Below, in pieces: positions 49,571 to 60,512 of a DNA stretch of 64,000 nucleotides. The stretch lies in the NCBI RefSeq assembly GCF_900102185.1, contig NZ_LT629690.1, forward strand, positions 4,216,001 through 4,280,000, given 5' to 3'. Position numbers and translations under genes: made by a program. This stretch comes from Terriglobus roseus (GTDB lineage: Bacteria; Acidobacteriota; Terriglobia; Terriglobales; Acidobacteriaceae). Below the pieces are notes generated by a model. It did not search any database. It saw only the letters and a program-made list of their open reading frames with translations, and was not told where the DNA came from. Each line of letters starts with the position of its first letter. The stretch's first letter is position 1.

Positions 49571-52500
49571 ATGATGAATCGCAGGACGCAGAGCGCCTGT
49601 TGGGGCTTAGCCCTGATTGCGCCGCTCGCACTTTCCGCCACACTTGTCGCGCAGGACGTGAGTGGCTCCATTTCCGGTACCGTGCGTGATGCCAGCGGCG
49701 CCGTTATTCCCAATGCCACGGTGAAACTGACCAACACGGATCGCAACCTGGTGGTTCGTACGTTGAACACTGGCGGTTCCGGAACCTACAGCGCCCGTTC
49801 CCTTCCCCTGGGCAACTACACGGTTGAGATTGCTGCTCCGAACTTTGGCACGCAGACCGTCACCGGCGTTGTGGTGCACGTGAACGATTCGCTGACGATC
49901 AACGGTGATCTGAAGGCAGGCGGCGGCAATGAAGCTGTGACCGTGACCAGCGAACAGCAGTCCATCAACCTGGAGAATGCGACGCAGGCCGGTTTGATTA
50001 ACGGCACGCAGGTGCGCGAACTGGTTCTGGGAACGCGTAACTATGAGCAGCTTGTTGGATTGCAGCCCGGTGTTTCCTATTCCGGTGGCGACCAGATCTA
50101 CATTGGCAACAGCAGCCCGAATGGCGCGACGAACGTTGTGAACTTCAGCGTGAACGGCGCGCGTACCAGTGGCAATGCGTGGACTGTGGATGGTGCGGAT
50201 AACGTGGACCGCGGATCGAACTTCACGTTGCTGACCTATCCCTCGGTGGATGCGATTGCCGAGTTCAAGACGTTGCGTGGACAGTACTCCGCAGAGTTTG
50301 GACGCAGCGCGAGCGGTCAGATCAACGTGGTGACCAAGAGCGGCACGAACAGCCTGCACGGCAGCGCGTACGAGTTTGTTCGCAACGATGTGTTCAATGC
50401 GAACGATGTATTGAACAAGTTGACGACGACGCCTGCGGGTGCGTCGAAGACGACGAGCGCACGCAGCAAGCTGCGTTACAACGACTTTGGTTACACCATT
50501 GGCGGACCGCTGTTCATTCCGAAGGTGTATGACGGCCGCAAGCACAAGACATACCTGTTCTTCTCGCAAGAGATTCGCCGTGTGATCACGTACAAGCCGG
50601 TGACATTGACCGGTGTGCCAACGATTGCTGAGCGTGGCGGAACGTTTGCTGCACCTGTCTGCGTGGCTGTGAGTCCGACTGGAACCTGCACGACGCAGAA
50701 CACGCGTGTGACGAATTTCAGCCCGCTGGCGCAGGCGTATGTGAAGGACATTTACGCCGGTGTGCCTGCGCCTGATGCTTCGGGAACGCTAGTGACGCCG
50801 CCACTGCAGAACATCTTCAATGCGAACCAGCAGATTGGCCGCGTTGATCAGAGCTTTGGCGATAAGGTGCAGGTGTTCTTCCGCATCATCAATGACAGCA
50901 TTCCCACGGTAGAGCCGGGCGGCCTGTTCCAGGGCTCGGGATATCCGGGTGTTGGCACGACGGCGACGAATGCACCTGGCCGTATCTATCTGGGTCATGC
51001 AACGTGGGTGATCTCGCCGACGTGGCTGATGGATGGTGGCTATGCGTTCTCGCAGGGCGCGCTGCTGAGCGATCCGATTGGATCGATGCGGAACTCGGCA
51101 TCGCCGGATGTGGCGGCGTTGGTTAAGCTTCCTTACCAGTCGTCATTGGCGCGTGTTCCGGGCCTGACGTTCACGGGTGGAACTGGCCTGGCAACGTATG
51201 GTCCGTATCGCGATTACAGCCGCAATCACAACATCTTCCTGAACGTGACGAAGACGCTGGGAGCGCACACGCTGCGCTTTGGTGCGAACTACAACCACTA
51301 TGAGAAGAAGGAAAACAACGCCAGCGCAAATGCGGGTTCGTTTGCGTTTACCGATGCGGGTGTGCCGACGGGGCAGCAATCGTATCGACAGAGCTGGGCG
51401 AACTTCCTGACGGGCTTTGTCACGACGTTCTCGCAGGCCAGCTATGACGTGACGCCGGACATCAAGGTGAACCAGTGGGAAGGCTACTTCCAGGATGACT
51501 GGAAGGCGACGCCGCGCCTGACGGTCAACCTGGGTATTCGTTACTCGAAGTTTGCGCAGCCGATCGATGCGAACCATCAGTTGACGACGTTTGATCCTTC
51601 GCTGTATGTGGCGGCGAATGCTCCGACGATTGATACGACGAACGCCGGCAACCTGTGCGTAGTGGGTGCACCATGTACGGGAGCGACGCCGAATCCGAAT
51701 GCGAACCGGTTGAACGGTATCAGCATCAACAGCGGTTCAAGCCAGGCAGCTACGTCTCCTTATGGAAACAAGGTGGGCAAGAGCGACAACCTGAACTTTG
51801 CTCCACGCCTGGGCTTTGCCTATGACGTGTTTGGCAATGGCAAGACGAGCGTGCGTGGTGGTTACGGCATTGCGTATGATTCGTCGCTGTTCGGTATCTA
51901 CGAACAGAACATCTTCCAGAACATTCCCTATGTGCAGACGCCCACGATTTCGAACACGAGCTTCGATAATCCTGCGGCTGTGTCAGCGAATGTGAGCTAT
52001 GCGGCGCCGGTGTTGCGTGCAACATCGCCGAAGTTCCGCACGCCGTACAACCAGCAGTTCTCGCTGGGTGTGCAGCAGTCGCTGGGCTGGGGTGTGACGA
52101 CGGACGTCAGCTACGTGGGTAGCCACCAGGTTCACCTGATTGGTCTGGTGGACATTAACCAGCCTGCACCGGGTGCGTTTGCTACACCCACCGTGGGTAC
52201 GCCGAGCGGTGGTTATTACACGATCAATACGACGACGATTAACAAGATTAACCAGATTCGTCCGTATCGCGGCTATGGCGTGATCAACAGCGTCCAGCCC
52301 ATCTTCGACGGTAACTACAACTCGCTGCAGATTGGCGGACGCAAGTCGTGGAAGCACGATTCGCTGGTGAGCGTGAACTATACGTGGTCGCGCGCGCTGA
52401 CGAATGCGAATGCTGACCGTACCGGCGCACCGCAGATTTCGTCGCGCACGGACCTGGAATATGGCCGCAGCGCTGCGGATCGTACGCACATCTTCAACTT

Positions 52501-53059
52501 CAACGCGGTGTATGCACTGCCGTTCTTCTATGACCAGAAGGGCTTTGTGGGCCATCTGCTGGGAGGATGGGAGGTTTCGGCGCTGGGTTACTTCAACAGC
52601 GGCCTGCCGCTGGGTGTGACCACCAGTGGTCTTGATCCGGCGGGCGTGGGCGTGATCGTTTCGTCCAGCGCTGCGAGCGGACGTCCGGACCAGGTGGCGA
52701 ATCCGAACGTAGCAAGCGCGACGAGCGGGCCGATCCACACACGGCAGCACTGGTTCAACATCAACGCTTACCAGGCAGTTCCGCTGGGCCAGTATCGCGG
52801 CGGCAACTCGCAGCGTAACGGTGTGAACGGACCGGGATGGTGGCGTGTTGATCCGGGTGTGTTCCGGAACATTCGCATCTGGCAGGAAGTGAACCTGCAG
52901 CTTCGCGGCGAAGCGTTCAACATCTTCAACCACACCAACCCCGACACCATCAGCACCAGTGGCCTGATCACGGCGAGCGGTTACAGCGCCACGGCAGGCA
53001 ACATCACGGGCTATCGTGACAAGCGCATCCTGCAGCTTGGTGCGAAGCTGGTGTTCTAA
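49571..53059 (+). CDS. Oar-like TonB-dependent receptor 1
   Basis: About 1162 residues. The signal peptide (MMNRRTQSACWGLALIAPLA ... VAQ) is followed by a carboxypeptidase-regulatory-like domain (SGSISGTVRDASGAVIPNAT, about 33-110) and a plug with a TonB-box-like QAGLINGTQVRELVLGTRNY. After NVVTKSGTNSLHGSAYEFVR the chain is an outer-membrane barrel with many aromatic-ended strands (YFQDDWKATPRLTVNLGIRY; SVNYTWSRAL) and ends GYRDKRILQLGAKLVF, with the expected terminal Phe. These receptors import large nutrients using TonB energy; substrate unknown. ATG 49571 follows GGAGG. A terminator ends the gene. Confidence 0.93.
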   Translation: MMNRRTQSACWGLALIAPLALSATLVAQDVSGSISGTVRDASGAVIPNATVKLTNTDRNLVVRTLNTGGSGTYSARSLPLGNYTVEIAAPNFGTQTVTGVVVHVNDSLTINGDLKAGGGNEAVTVTSEQQSINLENATQAGLINGTQVRELVLGTRNYEQLVGLQPGVSYSGGDQIYIGNSSPNGATNVVNFSVNGARTSGNAWTVDGADNVDRGSNFTLLTYPSVDAIAEFKTLRGQYSAEFGRSASGQINVVTKSGTNSLHGSAYEFVRNDVFNANDVLNKLTTTPAGASKTTSARSKLRYNDFGYTIGGPLFIPKVYDGRKHKTYLFFSQEIRRVITYKPVTLTGVPTIAERGGTFAAPVCVAVSPTGTCTTQNTRVTNFSPLAQAYVKDIYAGVPAPDASGTLVTPPLQNIFNANQQIGRVDQSFGDKVQVFFRIINDSIPTVEPGGLFQGSGYPGVGTTATNAPGRIYLGHATWVISPTWLMDGGYAFSQGALLSDPIGSMRNSASPDVAALVKLPYQSSLARVPGLTFTGGTGLATYGPYRDYSRNHNIFLNVTKTLGAHTLRFGANYNHYEKKENNASANAGSFAFTDAGVPTGQQSYRQSWANFLTGFVTTFSQASYDVTPDIKVNQWEGYFQDDWKATPRLTVNLGIRYSKFAQPIDANHQLTTFDPSLYVAANAPTIDTTNAGNLCVVGAPCTGATPNPNANRLNGISINSGSSQAATSPYGNKVGKSDNLNFAPRLGFAYDVFGNGKTSVRGGYGIAYDSSLFGIYEQNIFQNIPYVQTPTISNTSFDNPAAVSANVSYAAPVLRATSPKFRTPYNQQFSLGVQQSLGWGVTTDVSYVGSHQVHLIGLVDINQPAPGAFATPTVGTPSGGYYTINTTTINKINQIRPYRGYGVINSVQPIFDGNYNSLQIGGRKSWKHDSLVSVNYTWSRALTNANADRTGAPQISSRTDLEYGRSAADRTHIFNFNAVYALPFFYDQKGFVGHLLGGWEVSALGYFNSGLPLGVTTSGLDPAGVGVIVSSSAASGRPDQVANPNVASATSGPIHTRQHWFNINAYQAVPLGQYRGGNSQRNGVNGPGWWRVDPGVFRNIRIWQEVNLQLRGEAFNIFNHTNPDTISTSGLITASGYSATAGNITGYRDKRILQLGAKLVF

Positions 53060-53085
53060 CAACTGTTCCAAAACGGACAGTATTC

Positions 53086-53119
53086 AAGAGGGAGGCGCTT
53101 CGGCGCTTCCCTCTTTTTG
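53086..53119 (+). terminator. Terminator of receptor 1
   Basis: AGAGGGAGGCGC and GCGCTTCCCTCT (one G:T pair) form a 12-bp stem with a TTCG tetraloop and a following TTTTT. Confidence 0.92.
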
Positions 53120-53439
53120 TCTTTTTGCGTAGTTCTGTTTCTTAACTGAATTGGTTCGTTTTGTGAACGAATTGTGCCTTCTACGGAACGATTTGCAACG
53201 TATTCAGTGCAAGCCACCAGAAATGATGACTTTTTTCAAAATGAACAGTTGCATTGTGAACGTTCCTTGAATAGGGTGATAGCTACCTTGTCAATTCAGA
53301 TGTTCTGTCGTTCCTAACCGCCCCCGCATCGCTGGCAGTCAGCGTTACAGGAGGTTTTGGGACCGCATTGGGATACGTGTATCTCATTGCAGCCCCGTAG
53401 GTTCGGTACGACCCCCAGGCAGCAGGAGAAAAGAGCACC
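53120..53439. other. Upstream region of receptor 2
   Basis: 320 bp without a gene. A palindrome TTCGTT-N5-AACGAA lies at 53155-53171 and could be an operator. GGAG is found just before the receptor ATG. Confidence 0.45.
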
Positions 53440-56400
53440 ATGAGTATGTTCACTAAGAGGTCACACCTGGCGCTATTCGCGTCAGCAGTATTGGTAGGCA
53501 GCGTTACAGCAGGCGCACAGACGTACCGCGGCGGTATTGGCGGCACGGTTGTAGACGCTTCGGGCGCAGCCATCCCACAGGCAAAGATTGTTCTGAAGAA
53601 CACGGAAACCGGCGAAACACGTACGACGAACAGCACGCAGGCCGGCACCTATGTGTTCCAGGATCTACAGCTGGGTACTTATGCGGTGACGATCTCCGCG
53701 CCTGGCTTCGGCGATTTGACCCTGAACAAGATCGATGTGAACCCGGGTGCGGTGACTCCGGCGAACGGCAAGATGTCTGTTGGTACATCGGAGGTTGTGG
53801 TCGATGTGGCTGCGGATACTACCTCTGAGATTCAGACGTTGTCGTCGGCGAACAACGCCGTTATTGGAAGCAAGGCCGTTTCGGAAATTCCTCTGAATGG
53901 TCGTAGCTTTACCTCGCTTCTGACGTTGGCTCCTGGTTATAACGCAAACGGCTCCTTGAACGGCGCCCGCAGCAACCAGATCAATTACCAGATTGACGGT
54001 ACGGACAACAATGACATCTGGCAGGGCGGCACGGCCGCTAACCAGGGCGGCGTTGGTCCCATCGCAGGTGTAACCCTGCCCATTGAAGCGATCGACCAGT
54101 TCTCGATTCAGTCATCGGGTAACGCAGAGGTCGGTCACAGCGCCGGCGGTCTTGTTTCACTGGGCTTGAAGACCGGTACGAATAGCTTCCACGGCTCGGC
54201 CTACTTCTACGGTCGTAGCGAATTCTTCGCGGCGAATGACTTCTTCGCCAAGACCGGTGCGCGTAAGACGAAGACCCGCAACCAGCAGTTTGGTGGATCG
54301 ATTGGCGGACCGGTTTTCAAGGACAAGCTGTTCTTCTTCACCAACTATGAGCGTCAGGCGTACGGCATTCAGCTCTCCAGCAACTCGCTGACGGAGCCCG
54401 GTGCGGCTTATGTGACGCAGGCTACGCAGTTGCTGGCGCGTCACGGTGTCAACTCAGTCAATCCGCTGTCGGTGAATTTGCTTCAGAACCTGTGGGCGGG
54501 TGGTAATGCCGCGGGACTTGCTGCGAACACCAACAACTATGTCGAGACCCACCAGCGGCATGGTTACAGCGATAACTTTGTGGGGAACCTGAATTACATC
54601 CTGTCGCCGAAGCAGACGATTCGTCTGCAGGCCTTTGTCGGCACTGGACGCCAGGCAGAACCCGCGAACAGCACCAGCACCTACTGGTATTACCAGGTGG
54701 CTCCGGATATCACGCAGAGCTTCTCGCTGTCAGATAACTGGGCACCGACGGATCGCCTGTCGAACCAGGTGATCATTGCAACCGGTATCTTCAACCAGAC
54801 ATTCAACGATCTCCGTCACGACTTCAACATGCCGGGCCTTGGTCTGAACACCGGCGTGACGAGTCCGGCGCTGTTCGGTGCTCCGTCCATCACGATGGGC
54901 AGCTTTGACACCGTGGGTGTCACGCAGCCTCTCGGACGTAAGGATTACACCGGCCACATCACCGATGCAGCAACGTGGGTGAAGGGTGCGCATCAGATCC
55001 GTTTCGGTGGTGAGTTCCGTCGCAGCTACATCGATCTGCAGTATCAGAGCGGTGTGCGCGGCAACTTTACCTTCAACGGATATGCTTCGCAGAACACGAC
55101 CCTTGGAGCTGGCGTAACTGGATGGTCTTCCAGCAAGACGACGGCACAGGTGTGCGGTACGCCAAACGCGACAGCTACGGCGAGCTGCGGTGGCGTCAAT
55201 GACTATAGCTACATCGGCTCACACAACGAAGTGCTGGCGCTGGCGGACTTCCTGAACGGTAGCTATTTCTCGGGATCGTTCGTGCAGGGCAACCTGCGTC
55301 GTGATCTGTACAGGACCGATCTGTCTTTCTTCCTGCAGGATCAGTTCAAAGCGACATCCAAGCTGGTGCTTAACTACGGCGTCCGGTATGACTACTTCGG
55401 AGCACTTTCATCCACCGGTCCTCTATCCATCTGGCGTCCCGGTGCCTCGGGTGCAGATGCGAACGGCCTGATCAGGGTCGGTACTCCTGGAAGTCCCTCC
55501 ACCTATAGCCCGAGCAAGATCAACTTCTCTCCGCGCGTAGGTATCGCCTACACGGCTACGGACAAGCTGGTGATCCGCGGCGGCTATGGCCTCTACTTCG
55601 ACGCGCCGCCGTTCAATGGCTTTGGTAACAACGGCAGCATCGCCACCGGTAGCACGGCGACTGGTCTGCAGGCCAATCCATTTGGCGGTGTGCAGAACGT
55701 GTCTCTGGGTGTAGGTACATGGCAGACGAACCAGTATGTCTGGGCAAGTGCTGCTGGCGCCTCCAACTACGGTTTGTTCTCCATCAATCCGAATCTGAAG
55801 ACGGCCTATTCGCAGACCTTCAACCTGGGCACGGAGTATCAGCTCAGCCGCAATACCGTTGTCACTCTGGGATATGCCGGTTCCACTGGAACTCACCTGT
55901 ATGGTCTCCGCGATGCGAACCAGGCTGCGCCGGGCGTAGGTACCTCGGCTACGGCTCTGATTCCACGCCGTCCTTGCTACATCAATAAGTGTGTTGCTAA
56001 CTACGCTTCCATCGGCCCCGTGCAAGAGGTTGCGAGCTGGGGCGCATCGAACTTCAACTCGTTGCAAGCGACGATCAAGTCGAACAACTGGCACCATCTG
56101 ACCAGCCAACTTTCCTGGACCTATGGCCATTCGCTGGATAATGGTTCGGGCTTCCGCAGCACCGGCCCGATCGATTCCAACAACCTTGGCCTGGACTACG
56201 GAAACGCCACCTTCGATATCCGTCACACGTTGAATGGATATCTTGTGTGGGAAGCCCCGCAGTTCACGAAGCATCTTGCTCCGTTGACCGCAGGTTGGCA
56301 GACGACGCTTAACGCTCAGCTTCACACTTCGGCCCCCATCAACATCACCGTCGGCGATAACACCGGCCTCGGTATGAACAACAAGGACCGTGTTAACTAC

Positions 56401-56784
56401 AACGGCGGCGTCTATAAGACAGGCAGCCGGAACATTCAGACCAACCCAGACGGCAGCAAGTTCATCCAGTATTGGGCCACTGCCGCAGCAAATTCGGTCA
56501 TTAGTGTTCCAACCTATGGATCGCATGGTAACGTGGGCCGCGACTTCTTCCGTGGACCTGGTTTCTATGTTGTCGACGCAGCACTGGCGAAGAACACGAC
56601 GATCTATGAGAACGTCAAGTTCCAGTTCCGTGCGGATCTGTTCAACCTGTTCAACATCCTGAATCCGAATACGCCGACGACATCCGTCTCGAGCAATACG
56701 TTTGGTCAGATCTCGGGCGCTCCGACCGGTATTTCTTCGGGTGCTCCGTTCAACGTACAGTTCGCCGGAAAGATCATCTTCTAA
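53440..56784 (+). CDS. Oar-like TonB-dependent receptor 2
   Basis: A 1114-residue paralog of the flanking receptors. The signal peptide is MSMFTKRSHLALFASAVLVG ... GAQ. The regulatory-like domain starts YRGGIGGTVVDASGAAIPQA and includes GTYVFQDLQLGTYAVTISAP. The plug contains AVSEIPLNGRSFTSLLTLAP, the hallmark IPLNGR segment. The barrel runs to the C-terminal PFNVQFAGKIIF, with Phe last. AGGAG precedes ATG 53440. It shares the KSGTNxxHG-type turn (LKTGTNSFHGSAYFY) with the others. Substrate unknown; it would depend on TonB at 26214. Confidence 0.93.
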   Translation: MSMFTKRSHLALFASAVLVGSVTAGAQTYRGGIGGTVVDASGAAIPQAKIVLKNTETGETRTTNSTQAGTYVFQDLQLGTYAVTISAPGFGDLTLNKIDVNPGAVTPANGKMSVGTSEVVVDVAADTTSEIQTLSSANNAVIGSKAVSEIPLNGRSFTSLLTLAPGYNANGSLNGARSNQINYQIDGTDNNDIWQGGTAANQGGVGPIAGVTLPIEAIDQFSIQSSGNAEVGHSAGGLVSLGLKTGTNSFHGSAYFYGRSEFFAANDFFAKTGARKTKTRNQQFGGSIGGPVFKDKLFFFTNYERQAYGIQLSSNSLTEPGAAYVTQATQLLARHGVNSVNPLSVNLLQNLWAGGNAAGLAANTNNYVETHQRHGYSDNFVGNLNYILSPKQTIRLQAFVGTGRQAEPANSTSTYWYYQVAPDITQSFSLSDNWAPTDRLSNQVIIATGIFNQTFNDLRHDFNMPGLGLNTGVTSPALFGAPSITMGSFDTVGVTQPLGRKDYTGHITDAATWVKGAHQIRFGGEFRRSYIDLQYQSGVRGNFTFNGYASQNTTLGAGVTGWSSSKTTAQVCGTPNATATASCGGVNDYSYIGSHNEVLALADFLNGSYFSGSFVQGNLRRDLYRTDLSFFLQDQFKATSKLVLNYGVRYDYFGALSSTGPLSIWRPGASGADANGLIRVGTPGSPSTYSPSKINFSPRVGIAYTATDKLVIRGGYGLYFDAPPFNGFGNNGSIATGSTATGLQANPFGGVQNVSLGVGTWQTNQYVWASAAGASNYGLFSINPNLKTAYSQTFNLGTEYQLSRNTVVTLGYAGSTGTHLYGLRDANQAAPGVGTSATALIPRRPCYINKCVANYASIGPVQEVASWGASNFNSLQATIKSNNWHHLTSQLSWTYGHSLDNGSGFRSTGPIDSNNLGLDYGNATFDIRHTLNGYLVWEAPQFTKHLAPLTAGWQTTLNAQLHTSAPINITVGDNTGLGMNNKDRVNYNGGVYKTGSRNIQTNPDGSKFIQYWATAAANSVISVPTYGSHGNVGRDFFRGPGFYVVDAALAKNTTIYENVKFQFRADLFNLFNILNPNTPTTSVSSNTFGQISGAPTGISSGAPFNVQFAGKIIF

Positions 56785-56805
56785 CTTCGGCGTAACGCAA
56801 CACAC

Positions 56806-56840
56806 TAGCCCGCATGGCTTCCAAGCCATGCGGGCTTTTT
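56806..56840 (+). terminator. Terminator of receptor 2
   Basis: AGCCCGCATGGCTT and AAGCCATGCGGGCT form a 14-bp stem around CC, followed by TTTTCTTTC. Confidence 0.92.
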
Positions 56841-57133
56841 CTTTCTATCGCTCTGTTCCGGTTTGGGAATGTCTCACGATGTTGTGTCGCACATGCGGTG
56901 CAATGCTATCCGTGTGCAAGAAAAATATGAAAGTTACTTAACTTTATCTCTTGCGTCACGGGACGTTAACGATTACTGTGGGCCTATCGTTCAACCTTTT
57001 TCACCGGAATTACGTTCCGGGACTGCGATGTGCTGTGTTTCTTACAGCGCAAACGCTCTCTTGTATCTGCCCACAGGCGCAGGCTGCACAGACGCCATTG
57101 GGCTGAACTTTGCAGGACCTCAGGGAGATTCAG
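56841..57133. other. Upstream region of receptor 3
   Basis: 293 bp without a gene. A perfect palindrome CCGGAA-N5-TTCCGG sits at 57004-57020, comparable in layout (6-N5-6) to the one before receptor 2 although the sequence differs. It may be a regulator site. Confidence 0.45.
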
Positions 57134-60100
57134 ATGACCATGTATTCGAGGAGCAGCCGTTTTTCTTTCGGCAGGCGTGGCAGCATTGCATTGGCAACTT
57201 CAGCTGTTCTCATCGGCAGCGCTGTTGCAGGAGCTCAGACGTTTCGTGGAACGGTGAGCGGTACGGTTACTGACAGCACAGGCGCGATCGTTGCGAATGC
57301 TTCGGTGGAGTTGAAAAATCCCGCAACAGGTGCGGCGATTCAGAGCAAGACAAACGGTGCGGGTAACTATAGCTTTCCGGAAATTGCTCCGGGCAAATAT
57401 GAGTTGACGGTAAGTGCTCCTGGTTTTGCGACGCGCAAGGTTTCGGACATTGATGTGCAGGTGACGAAGGTTGCCACCATTGATGTGCCATTGAGCGTTG
57501 GTGCAGAGAGCACGATTGTGGACGTTGCTGCTGGCAACACGGTCTCGCCTGATACGGAATCAAGCGCACTGGTGACAGTGGTTGATAACAAGGCTGTTGC
57601 GGAACTGCCGTTGAATGGCCGCGACTTCACGCGACTAGTGCGTTACTCGCCGGGTGTGGCTGCACTCTCGAACTCGGTGAATGGTTCGCGTACAGCGTCG
57701 ATCAACTTCCAGGTGGACGGCGCGGATAACGTAGATGCGTGGCTTGGCATTGTGGCTTCGAATCAGGGCGGTATCGCGAGCGTTGCAGGTGGTCTGATTC
57801 CGATTGAAGCGATCGATCAGTTCTCCATGCAGAGCGGCGGCGCTGCCGATCAGGGCCGTAATGCTGGCGCGAACAGCAACATGGTGTTGAAGTCCGGTAC
57901 GAACAATCTGCACGGCGACGTGTTCTACTTCGACCGCAACGAGTTCTTCGCTGCTATCTCGCCTGTGGCCCCTGTGGGAAGCCGCAAGCAGTTCCTGCGC
58001 AATCACCAGGGCGGATTTACGTTGGGTGGTCCAGTGTGGAAGGACAAGACGTTCTTCTTTGTTGCTGGTGAAATTCAGATTGCGAAGATCAACACTGCTC
58101 TGACGGATACGGTGCTGACCGACTCATGGATTTCGGGTGCAACATCGTTCATGAATGCGTGGCGTGGCGGGCTTGCGACTTCGCCAGGGGTGAGCCAGCT
58201 CAGCACGAATCTGTATGGCTTGCTATTCCCTGCGAATTCCAAGGGCGGCGCTGCGACGACGAGCAACTACTTTGCTCAAGGAACGACGAATTACAACTCA
58301 TACAACGGCATCATCAAGCTGGACCAGCATTTTGGTGAGAAGAACACGCTGAGCGTGCGCTATCTGGGCACCACTGGTAAGCAGACCGCGCCGACGGGTT
58401 CGTATTATGCGGACTACTATCAGACCGCACCGATGCACATCCATAACTTCTCTGTTGTGGACAACCACATCTTCAGCAGCAAAATCTTGAACCAGTTGAC
58501 GTTGGGCGTGAACTACTTCCTGCAGACGTTCAATGATGCGAATCAGAACTTCTTCCCACAGGCGAAGGCTGGTTTGAACCTGGGCATCACAAATCCGATT
58601 GTGGCGCAGGGCGCACCGACTATCAGCATCAGCAGCTTCGATATCACCGGCGCGACGCAGCCTTCAGGACGTACCGACGTAACGGGTCACATCACGGATT
58701 CACTTCACTGGACGCTGGGACGTCACCAGTTGGTATTTGGTGGTGAGTATCGCCGTGGCGATATCAACCAGCTTTACTTCTCGTCGTCGCGTGGCACGTT
58801 TAATTTTGATGGCACGCGTGGCCCGTGGTTCCGCGCCACGAATGGTACGGGTGCAACAGGTTCCACGTGCAATGCCAACTCGCTGACGTATGCGGCAAGC
58901 CTTGGCTTCAATACTGCTTCTGCATGCAACAACCTGGCGTACATTGCGGACTTCCTTGCAGGCCAGCCGACGGCATCGTCCGGTGCACGACTGTTGCAGG
59001 GTAATGCGCAGCGCGTGTGGTTGATGAACACGGAAGAGGCATGGGTCGCAGACACCTTTAAGGTGAATCCGAAGCTGACGTTGAACCTGGGGGTGCGCTA
59101 CTCGGTTCCAGGCGTAATTCATTCGCAGGTGGATGACACGTACAGCTTCCGTCCAGCGAGTGGCTCGAATGCGGCAGGCTTCTACAAGCCGATGTACAAC
59201 CAGTACTACGCTTCGGTTGCACCGCGTATCGGTTTTGCATACTCGCCACGTGAAGACAACTCCACTGTTATTCGCGGCTTTGTCGGGCGCTTCTACGATA
59301 CGGTTGCGATGAGTGCGTTCGCCTCGGGCACTACGGGCAATGGCGGTGCAGCGTATTCGCAGAACAATCCTGCGGGTCCCGATGCAGCTGCTATCTATAT
59401 CAACAATGCAGTGAGCTGGCAGGTAAATGTGAATCCATTCGTTGGAGCGGCTGCTCCCACGGTTGGTGCTGTTGGTGTCGATCCGAGCATCCGCATGCCG
59501 TATGCGGATGAGTTCAACCTGAACATTGAGCAGCAGGTGAGCAAGAAGACGCTGATGACGGTTGGTTACGTTGGAACGCTCGGCCGCAATCTGCTTACTT
59601 ATTTCGATCTCAACCAGCCGCTTGCCAGCGGATCGACAACCTACAACGCTCGTCCTTACGCGACGCAGACCTCGTTCGTGAATGAGAATGCAGCGTTCGT
59701 TGGCGGTGCGTTGCAGGGCATCAATCAGCTTCGCGGATCTGCCACATCAAACTACAACGCGCTCCAGGTGAGCGTACGTCAGGCTGATTGGAAGGGCTTT
59801 TCTGGAAACCTGAACTACACATGGAGCAAGTCCATGGATACTAGTTCTGCAACCGGAACGCCGATGAACAGCTATAACCTGAAGGCGGATTACGGCCCGA
59901 GCACGTTCGATGGTCGTAACAACCTGAACGGATATGTCTTCTATACGGTGCCACAGTTCTTCCATGCGATGCCACGCGTGACGAAGGGCTTCCAGTTGAA
60001 TGCGTCGTTCCAGTACTCGTCGGGTCTGCCGTTGAGCCCTACGGTGAGCACGGACAACAGCCGCACGTACCAGCTGAAGGATCGTCCGAATGTGAACGCC

Positions 60101-60487
60101 GGAGTGAATCCTTATACGGGTCTGCAGTTGTCTACCAGCACCAGCAGTGGACGGCAGTATCGCTGGATGCAGAATGCTGGAGCATTTACTGCGGCTCCTG
60201 TTGGTACTTACGGTAACGAACGTCGTGATGCGTATGTTGGTCCGAACTTCCGCACGATTGACTTCTCTCTGTTCAAGCACACGCCGATCACAGAGAAGAT
60301 CAACACGGAGTTCCGTGCTGAGGTATTCAACATTTTCAACTTCAACAACTTTGCCAGCCCGAGCGTAAGCAATATCAGCAGCAGCACGTTCGGCCTGATC
60401 ACCAATACGCGTAACGGTGCATCGGCTCCGGGTATCGGATTTGGCGAACCGTTCAATGTGCAGTTTGCCTTCAAAGTTACTTTCTAA
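57134..60487 (+). CDS. Oar-like TonB-dependent receptor 3
   Basis: About 1117 residues. A signal peptide (RRGSIALATSAVLIGSAVAG, AQ) leads to the regulatory-like domain (FRGTVSGTVTDSTGAIVANA; NYSFPEIAPGKYELTVSAPG). The plug has AVAELPLNGRDFTRLVRYSP, then SNMVLKSGTNNLHGDVFYFD. The barrel contains VADTFKVNPKLTLNLGVRYS and ends PFNVQFAFKVTF. It is nearer to receptor 2 than to receptor 1 in the plug and C-terminus. ATG 57134 follows AGGGAG by 8 bases. The downstream M28 peptidase begins about 120 bp later, beyond a terminator-like hairpin. Confidence 0.93.
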   Translation: MTMYSRSSRFSFGRRGSIALATSAVLIGSAVAGAQTFRGTVSGTVTDSTGAIVANASVELKNPATGAAIQSKTNGAGNYSFPEIAPGKYELTVSAPGFATRKVSDIDVQVTKVATIDVPLSVGAESTIVDVAAGNTVSPDTESSALVTVVDNKAVAELPLNGRDFTRLVRYSPGVAALSNSVNGSRTASINFQVDGADNVDAWLGIVASNQGGIASVAGGLIPIEAIDQFSMQSGGAADQGRNAGANSNMVLKSGTNNLHGDVFYFDRNEFFAAISPVAPVGSRKQFLRNHQGGFTLGGPVWKDKTFFFVAGEIQIAKINTALTDTVLTDSWISGATSFMNAWRGGLATSPGVSQLSTNLYGLLFPANSKGGAATTSNYFAQGTTNYNSYNGIIKLDQHFGEKNTLSVRYLGTTGKQTAPTGSYYADYYQTAPMHIHNFSVVDNHIFSSKILNQLTLGVNYFLQTFNDANQNFFPQAKAGLNLGITNPIVAQGAPTISISSFDITGATQPSGRTDVTGHITDSLHWTLGRHQLVFGGEYRRGDINQLYFSSSRGTFNFDGTRGPWFRATNGTGATGSTCNANSLTYAASLGFNTASACNNLAYIADFLAGQPTASSGARLLQGNAQRVWLMNTEEAWVADTFKVNPKLTLNLGVRYSVPGVIHSQVDDTYSFRPASGSNAAGFYKPMYNQYYASVAPRIGFAYSPREDNSTVIRGFVGRFYDTVAMSAFASGTTGNGGAAYSQNNPAGPDAAAIYINNAVSWQVNVNPFVGAAAPTVGAVGVDPSIRMPYADEFNLNIEQQVSKKTLMTVGYVGTLGRNLLTYFDLNQPLASGSTTYNARPYATQTSFVNENAAFVGGALQGINQLRGSATSNYNALQVSVRQADWKGFSGNLNYTWSKSMDTSSATGTPMNSYNLKADYGPSTFDGRNNLNGYVFYTVPQFFHAMPRVTKGFQLNASFQYSSGLPLSPTVSTDNSRTYQLKDRPNVNAGVNPYTGLQLSTSTSSGRQYRWMQNAGAFTAAPVGTYGNERRDAYVGPNFRTIDFSLFKHTPITEKINTEFRAEVFNIFNFNNFASPSVSNISSSTFGLITNTRNGASAPGIGFGEPFNVQFAFKVTF

Positions 60488-60512
60488 AAACAGTGACTAA
60501 CTGAAACAATGG

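Noticed and set aside
51983-53071. Long minus-strand frames under the receptor genes
   Set aside because: All are shadows of the GC-rich receptor codons; no start signals or motifs support them.
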